A stretch of DNA of 64,000 bases from Zhihengliuella salsuginis (GTDB lineage: Bacteria > Actinomycetota > Actinomycetes > Actinomycetales > Micrococcaceae). Of this stretch, positions 8,484 through 16,844 are shown piece after piece; position 1 is the stretch's first letter; every line of letters starts with the position of its first letter. The notes under the pieces are model-generated. The model was not told where the DNA came from and searched no databases. It saw nothing but the letters and a program-made list of their open reading frames with translations. Where the stretch lies: contig NZ_BMXK01000007.1 in assembly GCF_014651715.1 (NCBI RefSeq), forward strand, positions 124,001-188,000, in the 5' to 3' direction. The position numbers were made by a program, and so were the translations under genes.

Positions 8484-9511
8484 GCCGCACCTCCGGACAA
8501 CGAGTTGGTGCGTTCCATGACGCGGTCCACCCCGTCCAGGATGCGGTCCAGATCCGGCAGGTGGTGCTGCTCCAGCTTCGATGGAGGATATGGGATGTCG
8601 AACCCCGTGATACGCACCGGGGGCTGCTCGAGGTGGTAGAAGCAGCGCTCCGTCAGGCTCGCCGCGATCTCCGCTCCGAGCCCGGCGAACTGTCCGGCCT
8701 CGTGCGTGATGACCACGCGACCCGTCTTGCGGACCGACGCCTCCACGGGCGCGAAATCGATCGGCGACAGCGAGCGCAGGTCGATCACCTCCACCGAGAC
8801 GCCCTCGTCGGCCGCAGCCGCCGCGACATCCAAGGCGGTCTTCACCAGCGGCCCGTACGTCACCAGGGTGACGTCGCTTCCCGCCACCACGACCTGCGCG
8901 GCGCCGAGCGGCAGCGCACCGAGATCGACCCCCTCGTCGACCTCGCCCTTCTCGTGGTAGCGGCGCTTGGGTTCGAAGTAGACCACCGGGTCGTCGCAGG
9001 CGATCGCCTGCCGGATCATCACGTGCGCATCCTGGGGGTTCGATGGCGAGACGACCCGCAGCCCGGCGGTATGGGCGAAGTAGGCCTCGGGCGATTCCGA
9101 GTGGTGCTCGGGTGAGCCGATGCCGCCGCCGAACGGGATGCGGATCGTCAGCGGCATGCTCACGCGCCCCTGCGTGCGGTAGCGGAGCTTCGCGACCTGG
9201 CTGACGATCTGGTCGAACGCCGGGTAGACGAACCCGTCGAACTGGATCTCGACGACGGGGCGGAAACCCCGGTAGGCCAGCCCGACGGCCGTGCCCACGA
9301 TGCCGGATTCGGCCAGCGGCGAGTCGAGCACGCGCTCGGGGCCGAACTCCTGCTGGAGCCCGTCGGTGACGCGGAAGACGCCGCCGAGCTTGCCGACGTC
9401 CTCGCCCATGACGAGCACCTTGTCGTCGTCGGCGAGCGCGTGGTGCAGCCCGCGGTTGATGGACTTCCCGAGCGTCAGGGTGCTGGTGCCGGTCGTCTGG
9501 GTGGTCATCAT
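8477..9511 (-). CDS. bkdB: 2-oxo acid dehydrogenase E1 component, beta subunit
   Basis: The 344-residue beta subunit of the thiamine-diphosphate E1 has the hallmark GEDVGKLGGVFRVTDGL near residue 34 and DSPLAESGIVGTAVGLAYRG. It continues with FGGGIGSPEHHSES and a transketolase C-terminal domain with YGPLVKTAL and EVIDLRSLSPID. The start ATGATG at 9511 overlaps the alpha-subunit stop as ATGA, preceded by GGGGAGAGG. It pairs with the alpha subunit upstream and feeds the E2 gene downstream, all in one overlapping operon. Confidence 0.93.
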   Translation of the reverse strand: MMTTQTTGTSTLTLGKSINRGLHHALADDDKVLVMGEDVGKLGGVFRVTDGLQQEFGPERVLDSPLAESGIVGTAVGLAYRGFRPVVEIQFDGFVYPAFDQIVSQVAKLRYRTQGRVSMPLTIRIPFGGGIGSPEHHSESPEAYFAHTAGLRVVSPSNPQDAHVMIRQAIACDDPVVYFEPKRRYHEKGEVDEGVDLGALPLGAAQVVVAGSDVTLVTYGPLVKTALDVAAAAADEGVSVEVIDLRSLSPIDFAPVEASVRKTGRVVITHEAGQFAGLGAEIAASLTERCFYHLEQPPVRITGFDIPYPPSKLEQHHLPDLDRILDGVDRVMERTNSLSGGAAC

Positions 9512-10632
9512 GCCTCTCCCCCCGCGTCGGAGCCGAACAGGTTCTGGTAGCGGCCGTACTGCTCGCGCTGGCGGTTCAGCCACGAGTGGTCTTCGGCGTA
9601 CACGTTCTCGAAGACGGCCGCCCACTCCGGGTCGGCCATCGTGGTGATGCCGCGGCGGAGCTTCTCGGCGACGTCGTCTGCCCGGTGCTGGGCCGCCTCG
9701 CGGAAGCCGTCGACGGCCATGCCGCGGGTGTGGAGGTACTCCTCGATCCGCGTGAGCGGATCCTTTTCCTTCCACTCGTCGAGCTCCGCCTGGTCCCGGT
9801 AGCGGGTCGGGTCGTCGGCGGTGGTGTGCGGGCCCATCCGGTAGGTGACGGCCTCGATGAACGTCGGGCCGCCGCCGGAGCGCGCACGCTCGAGCGCGAT
9901 GCGCGTCGCGGCAAGGGCGGCCAGGATGTCGTTGCCGTCGATGCGCAGATGCGGGATGCCGAAGCCCTCGGCCCGCTGCGCGATCGGAACGCGCGACTGC
10001 AGGTCCACCGGCTCCGAGATGGCCCAGTGGTTGTTCTGGCAGAAGAAGACGACCGGGGCCTGGTAGCTGGCGGCGAATCCCAGCGCCTCGTTGACATCGC
10101 CCTGCGTGATGGCGCCGTCTCCGAAGTAGGCGACGGCGGCCTGGTCCCCGCCGTCGAGCTTCACCCCCATGGCGTAGCCCGTCGCGTGGAGGGTCTGCGC
10201 GCCGATGATGATCTGCGGGGTGGCCATGTTGATGCCGTACGGGTCCCACCCGCTGGAGGCGTTCCCACGCCAGACCGTGAGCATGTCCTCGAGGTCGACG
10301 CCGCGGCAGTACGCCACGCCGTTCTCGCGGTAGGACGTGAACACGAAGTCGTCCTCGCGCAGGGCCCGGGCGGAGCCGACCTGCGCGGCCTCCTGGCCGA
10401 GGAGCGGCGGCCAGAGGGCCAGTTCGCCCTGGCGTTGCAGGTGCGTGGCCTCGGTGTCGATGCGGCGCACCGCGACCATGTCGACGTAGAGGTCGGCCAC
10501 GACGTCGTCGTTGACGTCCGCGAGCATCGCGTCGAATTCGGCGTGACGGCGGCGGGTCCCGTCGGGGGCCACGAGCTGGATCGGTTCGGAGGAGGCGGTA
10601 TCCGCCGCGGTCAGTACATCTTCTCGGGACAT
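9508..10632 (-). CDS. bkdA: 2-oxo acid dehydrogenase E1 component, alpha subunit
   Basis: This 374-residue protein decarboxylates the 2-oxo acid and reduces the lipoyl group of E2. The thiamine-diphosphate motif is GDGAITQGDVNEALGFAA ending in CQNNHW. RLTRYREN-like residues appear as FTSYRENGVAY, and the phosphorylation-loop equivalent GPHTTADDPTRYR is also present. It is the first gene of a three-gene operon. The ATG at 10632 has GGGAGA 4 bp upstream. TAGGGA also lies exactly 6 bp before the ATG, so leaderless initiation is possible too. Branched-chain oxo acids are the more likely substrate, but annotation as pyruvate dehydrogenase E1 alpha is equally defensible. Confidence 0.92.
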   Translation of the reverse strand: MSREDVLTAADTASSEPIQLVAPDGTRRRHAEFDAMLADVNDDVVADLYVDMVAVRRIDTEATHLQRQGELALWPPLLGQEAAQVGSARALREDDFVFTSYRENGVAYCRGVDLEDMLTVWRGNASSGWDPYGINMATPQIIIGAQTLHATGYAMGVKLDGGDQAAVAYFGDGAITQGDVNEALGFAASYQAPVVFFCQNNHWAISEPVDLQSRVPIAQRAEGFGIPHLRIDGNDILAALAATRIALERARSGGGPTFIEAVTYRMGPHTTADDPTRYRDQAELDEWKEKDPLTRIEEYLHTRGMAVDGFREAAQHRADDVAEKLRRGITTMADPEWAAVFENVYAEDHSWLNRQREQYGRYQNLFGSDAGGEA

Positions 10633-10822
10633 GTTGTCTCCCTATGCTTCAGCGCTGTCCGCCGCATCGGCGCCCGAGCTTGTGGCCGGTACCGGTGTGC
10701 GGACGATGTGGCTGGTCACCACACTTACCTGTGACGATACTCACAGTCGGCTCAAGCGGCAACGTCGCTGGTCGGCGCGGCGCCGCCGCCTGCCGGGCGC
10801 CGCCGGCGGCGGGCGCACAAAA

Positions 10823-10860
10823 GCCGGCGCCCCGCACGATTTCTCGTACGGGGCGCCGGC
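10823..10860 (-). terminator. Rho-independent terminator of DUF485-actP operon
   Basis: A 17-bp stem with one mismatch (10823-10839 with 10844-10860) and a TTTC loop is followed on the minus strand by TTTTGTGC. It lies 22 bp after the symporter stop. The rest of the 250-bp gap to the E1alpha gene holds a perfect 10-bp palindrome CCGGTACCGG (10686-10695) and GTCAC-N11-GTGAC (10715-10735), which may be regulatory for the E1-E2 operon. I see no gene in it. Confidence 0.85.
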
Positions 10861-10882
10861 GGTTTCCGGGTGCGGCGAGGGG

Positions 10883-12511
10883 CTAGTGGTCGACCGCCTT
10901 CTCGGCGCCGACGCCCGTGAGCGAGCGGACCTCCATCTCCGCCTGGATGCGGGGGTCCTCACCGTCCTTGTCGAGCTTCGAACCGAGCCAGCCGAGGAGG
11001 AAGGCCAGCGGGATCGAGACCAGACCCGGGTTGGTGAGCGGGAAGAGGGCGAAGTCCGCTGCCGGGATCATCGAGGTCTCCAGGCCGGACATCACCGGCG
11101 AGAAGACGATCAGCAGCAGCGCCGACCCCAGGCCGCCGTACATCGACCAGACGGCACCCTGCGTGGTGAAACGGCGCCAGAACAGCGAGTAGAGGATCGT
11201 CGGCAGGTTCGCCGACGCCGCGACCGCGAAGGCCAGCGCCACGAGGAAGGCGACGTTCTGCCCCTGCGCGCCGATGCCGCCCAGGATGGCGAGGACGCCG
11301 ATCACGACGACGGTGCGCCGGGCGACCTTGACCTCCTTCTCCGGGGTGGTCCTGCCCTTGGCGATGACGTTGGCGTAGACGTCGTGGGCGAACGACGCCG
11401 ACGCCGTGATCGTCAGACCCGCGACGACCGCCAGAATCGTGGCGAAGGCGACCGCGGAGATGATGCCCAGCAGCAGTGACCCGCCGAGTTCGAACGCCAG
11501 CAGCGGGGCCGCGGAATTCACGCCGCCGGGCGCGTTCTGGATCCGCTCCGGGCCGAGCAGCGCGCCGGCGCCGTACCCGAGGACCAGGGTGAAGAGGTAG
11601 AACGCGCCGATGAGCCAGATGGCCCAGACCACCGAGCGGCGGGCCTCCTTCGCCGTCGGAACCGTGTAGAAGCGCATCAGCACGTGCGGCAGGCCGGCCG
11701 TGCCGAGCACGAGCGCGAGCGCCAGCGAGATGAAGTCCATCTTGGTGGTGATGTTCTCGCCGTACTTGAGTCCGGGTTTGAACAGGTCCTCGTTGCCGCC
11801 GGCCATGGCGGCGGCGTCGCCCATGATCGCGGAGAGGTTGAAGCCGTACATCGACAGGACCCAGATGGTCATGATGAAGGCGCCGGCGATCAGCAGGCAG
11901 GCCTTGATGATCTGCACCCAGGTGGTGCCCTTCATGCCGCCGATGAGGACGTACATGATCATCAGGGCACCCACGACGACGATGACGAGCGACTGGCCCA
12001 GCTTGTCGTCGATGCCGAGCAGCAGGGACACGAGTCCACCGGCGCCCGCCATCTGCGCGAGCAGGTAGAACAGGCAGACCGCCATGGTGGTGATCGCCGC
12101 GGCGATGCGGACCGGCTTCTGCTTCAGCCGGAAGGAGAGCACGTCCGCCATGGTGAACTTGCCGGTGTTGCGCAACAGCTCGGCGACGAGCAGGAGCGCG
12201 ACGAGCCAGGCGACGAGGAAGCCGATGGAATACAGGAAGCCGTCGTAGCCGTTGATGGCGATCGCGCCGACGATGCCGAGGAACGAGGCGGCCGAGAGGT
12301 AGTCGCCGGCGATGGCGGTGCCGTTCTGGCCGCCCGTGAAGGAGCGCCCGCCGGCGTAGTAGTCCGCGGCGGTCTTGTTGTTCTTCGAGGCACGCAGCAC
12401 GACGACGAGCGTCACGGCCACGAAGAGGCCGAAGATCGTGATGTTGACCCAGGGGTTGCCGACCGAGGACTGCTCGGCGGCCGCGGCCAGCGGGATGAGG
12501 TTCGTGTTCAT
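10883..12511 (-). CDS. actP: Cation/acetate-type symporter (SSS family, ActP-like)
   Basis: This 542-residue membrane protein of the sodium:solute symporter family has about 13 predicted helices. ActP landmarks include YYAGGRSFTGGQNGTAIAGD in the first loop, YLSAASFLGIVGAIAINGYDG, GTAGLPHVLMRFYTVPTAKEARRS and the helix-9 region with AVVAGLTITASASFAHDVYAN. It probably imports acetate or a related short monocarboxylate; the exact substrate is not readable. The ATG at 12511 shares one base with the upstream stop (TAATG), so it is translated together with the small DUF485 protein, the usual yjcH-actP arrangement. It diverges from the two-component system at 13079. Confidence 0.92.
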   Translation of the reverse strand: MNTNLIPLAAAAEQSSVGNPWVNITIFGLFVAVTLVVVLRASKNNKTAADYYAGGRSFTGGQNGTAIAGDYLSAASFLGIVGAIAINGYDGFLYSIGFLVAWLVALLLVAELLRNTGKFTMADVLSFRLKQKPVRIAAAITTMAVCLFYLLAQMAGAGGLVSLLLGIDDKLGQSLVIVVVGALMIMYVLIGGMKGTTWVQIIKACLLIAGAFIMTIWVLSMYGFNLSAIMGDAAAMAGGNEDLFKPGLKYGENITTKMDFISLALALVLGTAGLPHVLMRFYTVPTAKEARRSVVWAIWLIGAFYLFTLVLGYGAGALLGPERIQNAPGGVNSAAPLLAFELGGSLLLGIISAVAFATILAVVAGLTITASASFAHDVYANVIAKGRTTPEKEVKVARRTVVVIGVLAILGGIGAQGQNVAFLVALAFAVAASANLPTILYSLFWRRFTTQGAVWSMYGGLGSALLLIVFSPVMSGLETSMIPAADFALFPLTNPGLVSIPLAFLLGWLGSKLDKDGEDPRIQAEMEVRSLTGVGAEKAVDH

Positions 12512-12879
12512 TACTTGGAATCCCCCTCGAGATCGGCGCGAAGGGCGGACGCCTGGGGATCCAGCTTCCGGTTCGCGAAGGACACGTAGGCGGCGGTGAT
12601 GCCGAACGTGGAGACGAACTGGAGCAGGCCCAGCAGGATGCCCACGTTGATGTTGCCCGAAACCGGGATCGCCATGAATTCGGGGGCGAACGCCGCCAGA
12701 ACGACGTACATGAAGTACCAGACGATGAAGACGACGGCCATCGGGAAGACGAAGCCGCGGTGGGTGCGGCGCAGCTTCTGGAACTTCTCCGACGACTGGG
12801 TTCCGCGGAAGTCGACGTCGGCCAGCTCGCCGGCGGCCTCCGCGTCCCGGACCTCGTCCGGGGTGGGTTGAGTACCCAT
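12511..12879 (-). CDS. DUF485 small membrane protein (YjcH-like)
   Basis: This 122-residue protein has two hydrophobic helices (FVFPMAVVFIVWYFMYVVLA near residue 43 and VGILLGLLQFVSTFGITAAYV near residue 79). A conserved-looking loop APEFMAIPVSGNINVG lies between them, typical of DUF485. Such proteins are almost always encoded just before ActP-type symporters and are thought to assist them. The ATG at 12879 has a near-perfect AAGGAGG 5 bp upstream. Confidence 0.9.
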   Translation of the reverse strand: MGTQPTPDEVRDAEAAGELADVDFRGTQSSEKFQKLRRTHRGFVFPMAVVFIVWYFMYVVLAAFAPEFMAIPVSGNINVGILLGLLQFVSTFGITAAYVSFANRKLDPQASALRADLEGDSK

Positions 12880-12988
12880 GTTTTCCTCCTTGACATTGCG
12901 CTCGCCCCGACGAGGGGCCGCGTGTGATCACCATCACTCTGGCCTACCAGGGGGCGTCTGTGAATCAGGTCTCAGGCCGCGACCGTCG

Positions 12989-13018
12989 AACGGTCGCTGT
13001 GATGCGCCGAGCGGTCGC
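12989..13018. promoter_or_regulatory. Candidate LytTR-type tandem repeat in divergent promoter region
   Basis: AACGGTCGC (12989-12997) and AGCGGTCGC (13010-13018) are direct repeats matching at 8 of 9 bases, with start points 21 bp apart (two helical turns). This is the geometry used by LytTR DNA-binding domains, and the core resembles the known AlgR site CCGTTCGTC. The first copy also forms an inverted repeat CGACCGT-CGA-ACGGTCG (12980-12996). The site lies between the DUF485-actP operon and the genes of a LytTR system. In GC-rich DNA a chance match is possible. Confidence 0.4.
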
Positions 13019-13065
13019 CCCGGCCGGTGAACGGCGGCCGCGACCGCACCGGCCGGATCGGTCGG

Positions 13066-13071
13066 TACGCT
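13066..13071 (+). promoter_or_regulatory. -10 element for leaderless sensor kinase mRNA
   Basis: TACGCT ends 7 bp before the ATG at 13079, and no Shine-Dalgarno is present. Transcription would then begin at or next to the start codon. Confidence 0.45.
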
Positions 13072-13078
13072 GGTGCCC

Positions 13079-14239
13079 ATGATGTCGCCCGCCCTCGAGA
13101 CCACCCTGATCGTCTCGATCATCGTCGTGGCTGCCGCAGTCGTCGTCTTCGTGGGGCTCAAGATGTTCCAGGCCCAGCGCGATCTCGGCACCGACGCCGA
13201 CCGGGCGACCTTCCAGACCCTGCACACCGTCTCGCTCGCCGCACCCCACCTGGCCAACGGCCTCGACGAGGAGGGCGCCGGGCGCGCCAGCCGCCACCTG
13301 CGCGAGCTGCTCGGCTGCCCGGGCCTCGCCGTCACGGATACGACGGCGGTGCTCGCCGCCGACGGGACCCTGCCGGACGTGGACGTGCCCGCCCTGGCGG
13401 CGCAGACGATCGCCGCGGCCCGAACGCAGGTCGTGCACGAGAAGGACTGGGACGCGGTGTGCGCGCCCATCGTGGTCCAGGACCGGATCATGGGCACCGT
13501 GATCGCCTTCGCCGCCAAGGCCGATTCCGGGCTCGTTCGCGCGGGCAGCGAGGTCGCCGCCTGGGTAGCGGCGCATGTCGGGCTCGCCGAGCTCGACGAG
13601 TCCCGAGCGCGCCTGGCCGAGGCCGAGGTGAAGGCGCTCCGGGCCCAGATCAGCCCCCACTTCATCTACAACTCCCTCGGCGCGATCGCCTCGTTCATCA
13701 ACACGGATCCGCAGCGTGCCCGCGAGCTCGTCGTCGAGTTCGCCGACTTCACCCGCTACACGTTCCGGCGCCACGGCGACTTCACGACCCTGGCCGAGGA
13801 GCTCACGGCGATCGACCGCTACCTGCTGCTCGAGAAGGCCCGCTTCGGCGAGCGGATCCGGGTCAGCCTCGAGATCGCGCCAGAGGTCCTCAGCACCGTC
13901 ATCCCGTTCCTGAGTCTGCAGCCGCTCGTGGAGAACGCCGTGCGGCACGGCCTCGAGGGCAAGGCCGACGGCGGGCTCATCAAGATCACGGCCGCCGACG
14001 CGGGCCAGCACGCCGTCATCACCATCGAGGACGACGGCGTCGGCATGGACCCGGAGGAGCTGCGCGGCCTACTCGGCAGCCGGGCCGACGGGGAGCACGT
14101 GGGCCTGCGCAACGTCGACGTGCGCCTCCGCCAGCTCTACGGACCCGAGAACGGGCTCGTCGTCGACACCGCCGAGGGCGCCGGCACCCTGATCACGGTG
14201 CGGTTGCCGAAATTCCGCACCCCTAAACTGGACTCATGA
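13079..14239 (+). CDS. LytS-family sensor histidine kinase
   Basis: This 386-residue kinase has a single N-terminal membrane helix (residues 8-28) and then a GAF-like region to about residue 170. Next comes the His_kinase domain with RAQISPHFIYNSLGAI, phospho-acceptor His194 (PF06580 type), and a HATPase domain with LVENAVRHGL and DDGVGMDPEEL. Unlike classical LytS or BtsS it lacks the multi-helix 5TM-LYT sensor, so the cue is probably cytosolic or sensed by the GAF-like part. A GTG at 13073 and ATGs at 13079 and 13082 are possible starts. I prefer 13079 because of the -10 element at 13066. The stop overlaps the response-regulator start as ATGA. Confidence 0.9.
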   Translation: MMSPALETTLIVSIIVVAAAVVVFVGLKMFQAQRDLGTDADRATFQTLHTVSLAAPHLANGLDEEGAGRASRHLRELLGCPGLAVTDTTAVLAADGTLPDVDVPALAAQTIAAARTQVVHEKDWDAVCAPIVVQDRIMGTVIAFAAKADSGLVRAGSEVAAWVAAHVGLAELDESRARLAEAEVKALRAQISPHFIYNSLGAIASFINTDPQRARELVVEFADFTRYTFRRHGDFTTLAEELTAIDRYLLLEKARFGERIRVSLEIAPEVLSTVIPFLSLQPLVENAVRHGLEGKADGGLIKITAADAGQHAVITIEDDGVGMDPEELRGLLGSRADGEHVGLRNVDVRLRQLYGPENGLVVDTAEGAGTLITVRLPKFRTPKLDS

Positions 14240-14952
14240 TCAACGTTGTCGTCGCCGATGACGAGCTCCCCGCAGTCGAGGAGCTCGCCTTCCTCCTCGC
14301 CAAGGACCCGCGCATCGGCACGGTCCACCGCGCCACCTCCGGAGCCGAGGCGCTGAAGGCCCTCGAGGAGTTCGACGTCGATGCCCTCTTCCTCGACATC
14401 CACATGCCGGCGCTCACCGGCCTCGACATCGCCCGCGTCATCTCCCGGTTCACCCGTCCGCCGGCGGTCGTGTTCGTGACGGCCGACGAGGCCCAGGCGC
14501 TCGAGGCCTTCGAGTTGGCCGCCGTCGACTACATCCTCAAGCCCATCCGCCCGGAACGGCTGGCCGAATCGGTGCGCCGCGTCTGCGAGACAGTCGAGGA
14601 CGACGCCGACGCGCCGGAACTCGTCACCGTCGACCAGGGCGGCGTCACCAAGATGATCCGCCGCGACGAGATCACCCACGTCCAGGCCCAGGGCGACTAC
14701 GCCCGGCTGCACACCCGGGAGGGCAGCTACCTGATCAGGGTGCCCCTGGGCGACCTCGAGCAGCAGTGGTCGGGAGCCGGCTTCGTCAGGATCCACCGCG
14801 GTTACCTCGTGGCCATGGACCACATCGGCCGGGTCAAGCTGCAGCCCGGCAAGGCGGCCGTCACGATCGGCGCCCTCGAGCTGCCGGTCAGCCGCCGCGC
14901 CCTGCCGAACCTGCGCGAACGCCTCGAGGCCCACCGCGTGAGGCCCCTCTGA
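14236..14952 (+). CDS. LytTR-family response regulator
   Basis: The 238-residue regulator has a receiver domain with the acidic pair D8-D9, phosphorylated Asp54 (LFLDIHMP) and the conserved Lys in DYILKPI near residue 103. A LytTR DNA-binding domain follows from about residue 130 (EITHVQAQGDYARLHTREGSYLIR and GFVRIHRGYLVAMDHI). It is translationally coupled to the kinase and, through TGATG at 14950, to the small membrane protein downstream. Its likely targets are the two symporter operons on either side; the tandem repeat at 12989-13018 is a candidate site. Confidence 0.93.
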   Translation: MINVVVADDELPAVEELAFLLAKDPRIGTVHRATSGAEALKALEEFDVDALFLDIHMPALTGLDIARVISRFTRPPAVVFVTADEAQALEAFELAAVDYILKPIRPERLAESVRRVCETVEDDADAPELVTVDQGGVTKMIRRDEITHVQAQGDYARLHTREGSYLIRVPLGDLEQQWSGAGFVRIHRGYLVAMDHIGRVKLQPGKAAVTIGALELPVSRRALPNLRERLEAHRVRPL

Positions 14953-15302
14953 TGGAGTCGCGGCCCGAACGCGTGCGGGTCACCGCGCCGGCGGACGCCG
15001 CCCCGCGTCTCGTCTCCGGCGCGCGCGCCGGCTCGCCCGAGGACTTCTACGTCCGCTCGCTCATCCGGTCGCAGCTGCGGCTGGCGATGTCGGTAGCGGT
15101 CGGGTTCATCGTGGTCCTGGTCCTCCTGGCCGTGCTCATCACGTTCTGGCCGCAGATCCACAACATGCGCCTCGCCACCATCCCGCTGCCCTGGTTGCTC
15201 CTGGGCGTGGGCGTGTACCCGCTCATCTGGGTCGGGGCGGCGCTGTACAACCGCGCCTCCGAGCGGAACGAGCAGCGCTACCGCGACCTGGCCGGGAGGT
15301 GA
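14952..15302 (+). CDS. Small two-helix membrane protein associated with symporter
   Basis: This 116-residue protein has two hydrophobic helices (LAMSVAVGFIVVLVLLAVLI near residue 44 and WLLLGVGVYPLIWVGAALY near residue 79) and polar ends. Size and position directly before an ActP-like symporter match DUF485-type helpers, although the sequence is diverged from the copy at 12511. The ATG at 14952 shares a base with the regulator stop, and the symporter GTG follows the stop after 3 bp, so the four genes form one tight operon. Confidence 0.8.
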   Translation: MESRPERVRVTAPADAAPRLVSGARAGSPEDFYVRSLIRSQLRLAMSVAVGFIVVLVLLAVLITFWPQIHNMRLATIPLPWLLLGVGVYPLIWVGAALYNRASERNEQRYRDLAGR

Positions 15303-15305
15303 GCC

Positions 15306-16844
15306 GTGCAGTCTTCCACCGCCCTCATCGCCGTCGCCGTCGTCACGGCCGCCACCGTCCTCATCGCCTTCAACGGGCTGCGGCTCTCGCGCACCACGAG
15401 CGACTTCTACGTCGCCTCGCGCACCGTGAAGCCCTGGTGGAACGCGTCGGCGATCGGCGGCGAGTACCTGTCCGCGGCCAGCTTCCTCGGCGTCGCCGGA
15501 CTCATCGTCGTCTCCGGCCAGGACGGCCTCTGGTTCCCGATCGGGTACACCGCCGGCTACCTGATGCTGCTGCTGTTCGTCGCCGCTCCCCTGCGCCGGT
15601 CCGGCGCCTACACGCTGCCGGACTTCGCGCAGATCCGCGTCGGCGGCCGGCTTCCGCGCCTCGTCACGAGCGCGCTCGTCGTCGTGGTCGGCTGGATGTA
15701 CATCGTCCCGCAGCTGCACGGCGCCGCCCTCACCCTGGGGATCACGACGCCGCTGCCGTCCTGGGTGGGCGCCGTCGCCGTCATGTGCATCGTCTGCGTG
15801 ACGGTGCTGGCCGGCGGCATGCGCTCGATCACGTTCGTGCAGGCCTTCCAGTACTGGCTCAAGCTCCTGGCCCTGGCCGTCCCGACGATCTTCCTGCTGA
15901 TCCACCTGGGGGTCGTCGGCGAGTCCGCCACGGCCGGCGGGGCCGCCTTCGACGCCCTGCCCGCCGACGGGTCGGAGCCGGGCTCGTCCGCCGTCAGCGG
16001 CGGCCAGCTCAGCCTGTTCCAGACGATCTCGCTCATCGTCGCCCTGCTGTTCGGCACGCTCGGGCTGCCCCACGTGCTCGTGCGCTTCTACACGAACCCC
16101 GACGGTCCGAGTGCGCGGCGCACGACCGCGATCGTGCTGGGCCTGCTCTCCCTCTTCTACGTGTTCCCCACGATCCTGGGGGTGCTCGGCCGGACCTGGC
16201 TGCCGGACCTGGCCTCGAGCAGCAACGCCGATGCGACGGTCCTGCTGCTGCCGAGCGCGATCGTCGGTGGCGTCGCCGGGGACCTGCTCTCGGCGTTCGT
16301 CATCGGGGGCGCGTTCGCGGCGTTCCTCTCCACGACGTCGGGGCTCGTGGTCTCCCTGGCCGGGGTCATGAGCCAGGACCTGTTCAAGGGGACCGTGCGC
16401 GGCTTCCGCATCGCCACCCTGCTGGCCTGCGCCGTGCCCCTGCTGCTGGCCCTGGCGACGCGCAGCTTCGCCCTGGCCGGCGCGATCGGCTCGGTGTTCG
16501 CCTTCACTGCATCGACGATCTGCCCGCTGCTGCTGCTGGGCATCTGGTGGCGGGGGCTCACCGCGCGCGGAGCAGTCGCGGGCATGCTCACCGGCGCGGT
16601 CGCCTGCGGTGGCGCCCTGCTCGCGGCCAGCACGCTGCGGTTGCCCGACGTCGTCGTGCAGATCTGCGAGCACCCGGCCGCGCTGACGGTGCCGCTGGCG
16701 TTCATCGTGACGGTCGCGGTCTCCAGGTGGGAGACCGCCGGGGACCGGTCCGAGACGGGTCGGGCCGGCGCGCAGGCTCGGCGCGCCCAGCGGGTCATGG
16801 CCCTGCTGCATGTACCGGAGGAGCGGTACGAGCGGGAGTTCTAG
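15306..16844 (+). CDS. Second SSS-family symporter (acetate/monocarboxylate type)
   Basis: This 512-residue, roughly 13-helix symporter is a paralogue of the one at 10883. It shares TTSDFYVASRTVKPWWNASAIGGEYLSAASFLG and GTLGLPHVLVRFYTNPDGPSARR. The GTG start lies 3 bp after the previous stop, with GGGAGG upstream. It is the last gene of the kinase-regulator operon, so the system probably controls its own transporter. This resembles the established pairing of LytS/LytTR systems with pyruvate transporters, such as BtsSR with BtsT. Acetate, pyruvate or another monocarboxylate are all possible. The stop overlaps the convergent DivIVA-domain gene in a shared CTAG. Confidence 0.88.
   Translation: MQSSTALIAVAVVTAATVLIAFNGLRLSRTTSDFYVASRTVKPWWNASAIGGEYLSAASFLGVAGLIVVSGQDGLWFPIGYTAGYLMLLLFVAAPLRRSGAYTLPDFAQIRVGGRLPRLVTSALVVVVGWMYIVPQLHGAALTLGITTPLPSWVGAVAVMCIVCVTVLAGGMRSITFVQAFQYWLKLLALAVPTIFLLIHLGVVGESATAGGAAFDALPADGSEPGSSAVSGGQLSLFQTISLIVALLFGTLGLPHVLVRFYTNPDGPSARRTTAIVLGLLSLFYVFPTILGVLGRTWLPDLASSSNADATVLLLPSAIVGGVAGDLLSAFVIGGAFAAFLSTTSGLVVSLAGVMSQDLFKGTVRGFRIATLLACAVPLLLALATRSFALAGAIGSVFAFTASTICPLLLLGIWWRGLTARGAVAGMLTGAVACGGALLAASTLRLPDVVVQICEHPAALTVPLAFIVTVAVSRWETAGDRSETGRAGAQARRAQRVMALLHVPEERYEREF

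Noticed and set aside
14224-14238. TAAACT 6 bp before the response-regulator ATG as an internal leaderless promoter
   Set aside because: The bases are the last codons of the kinase gene, and the ATGA overlap already explains translation by coupling. It could be coincidence.
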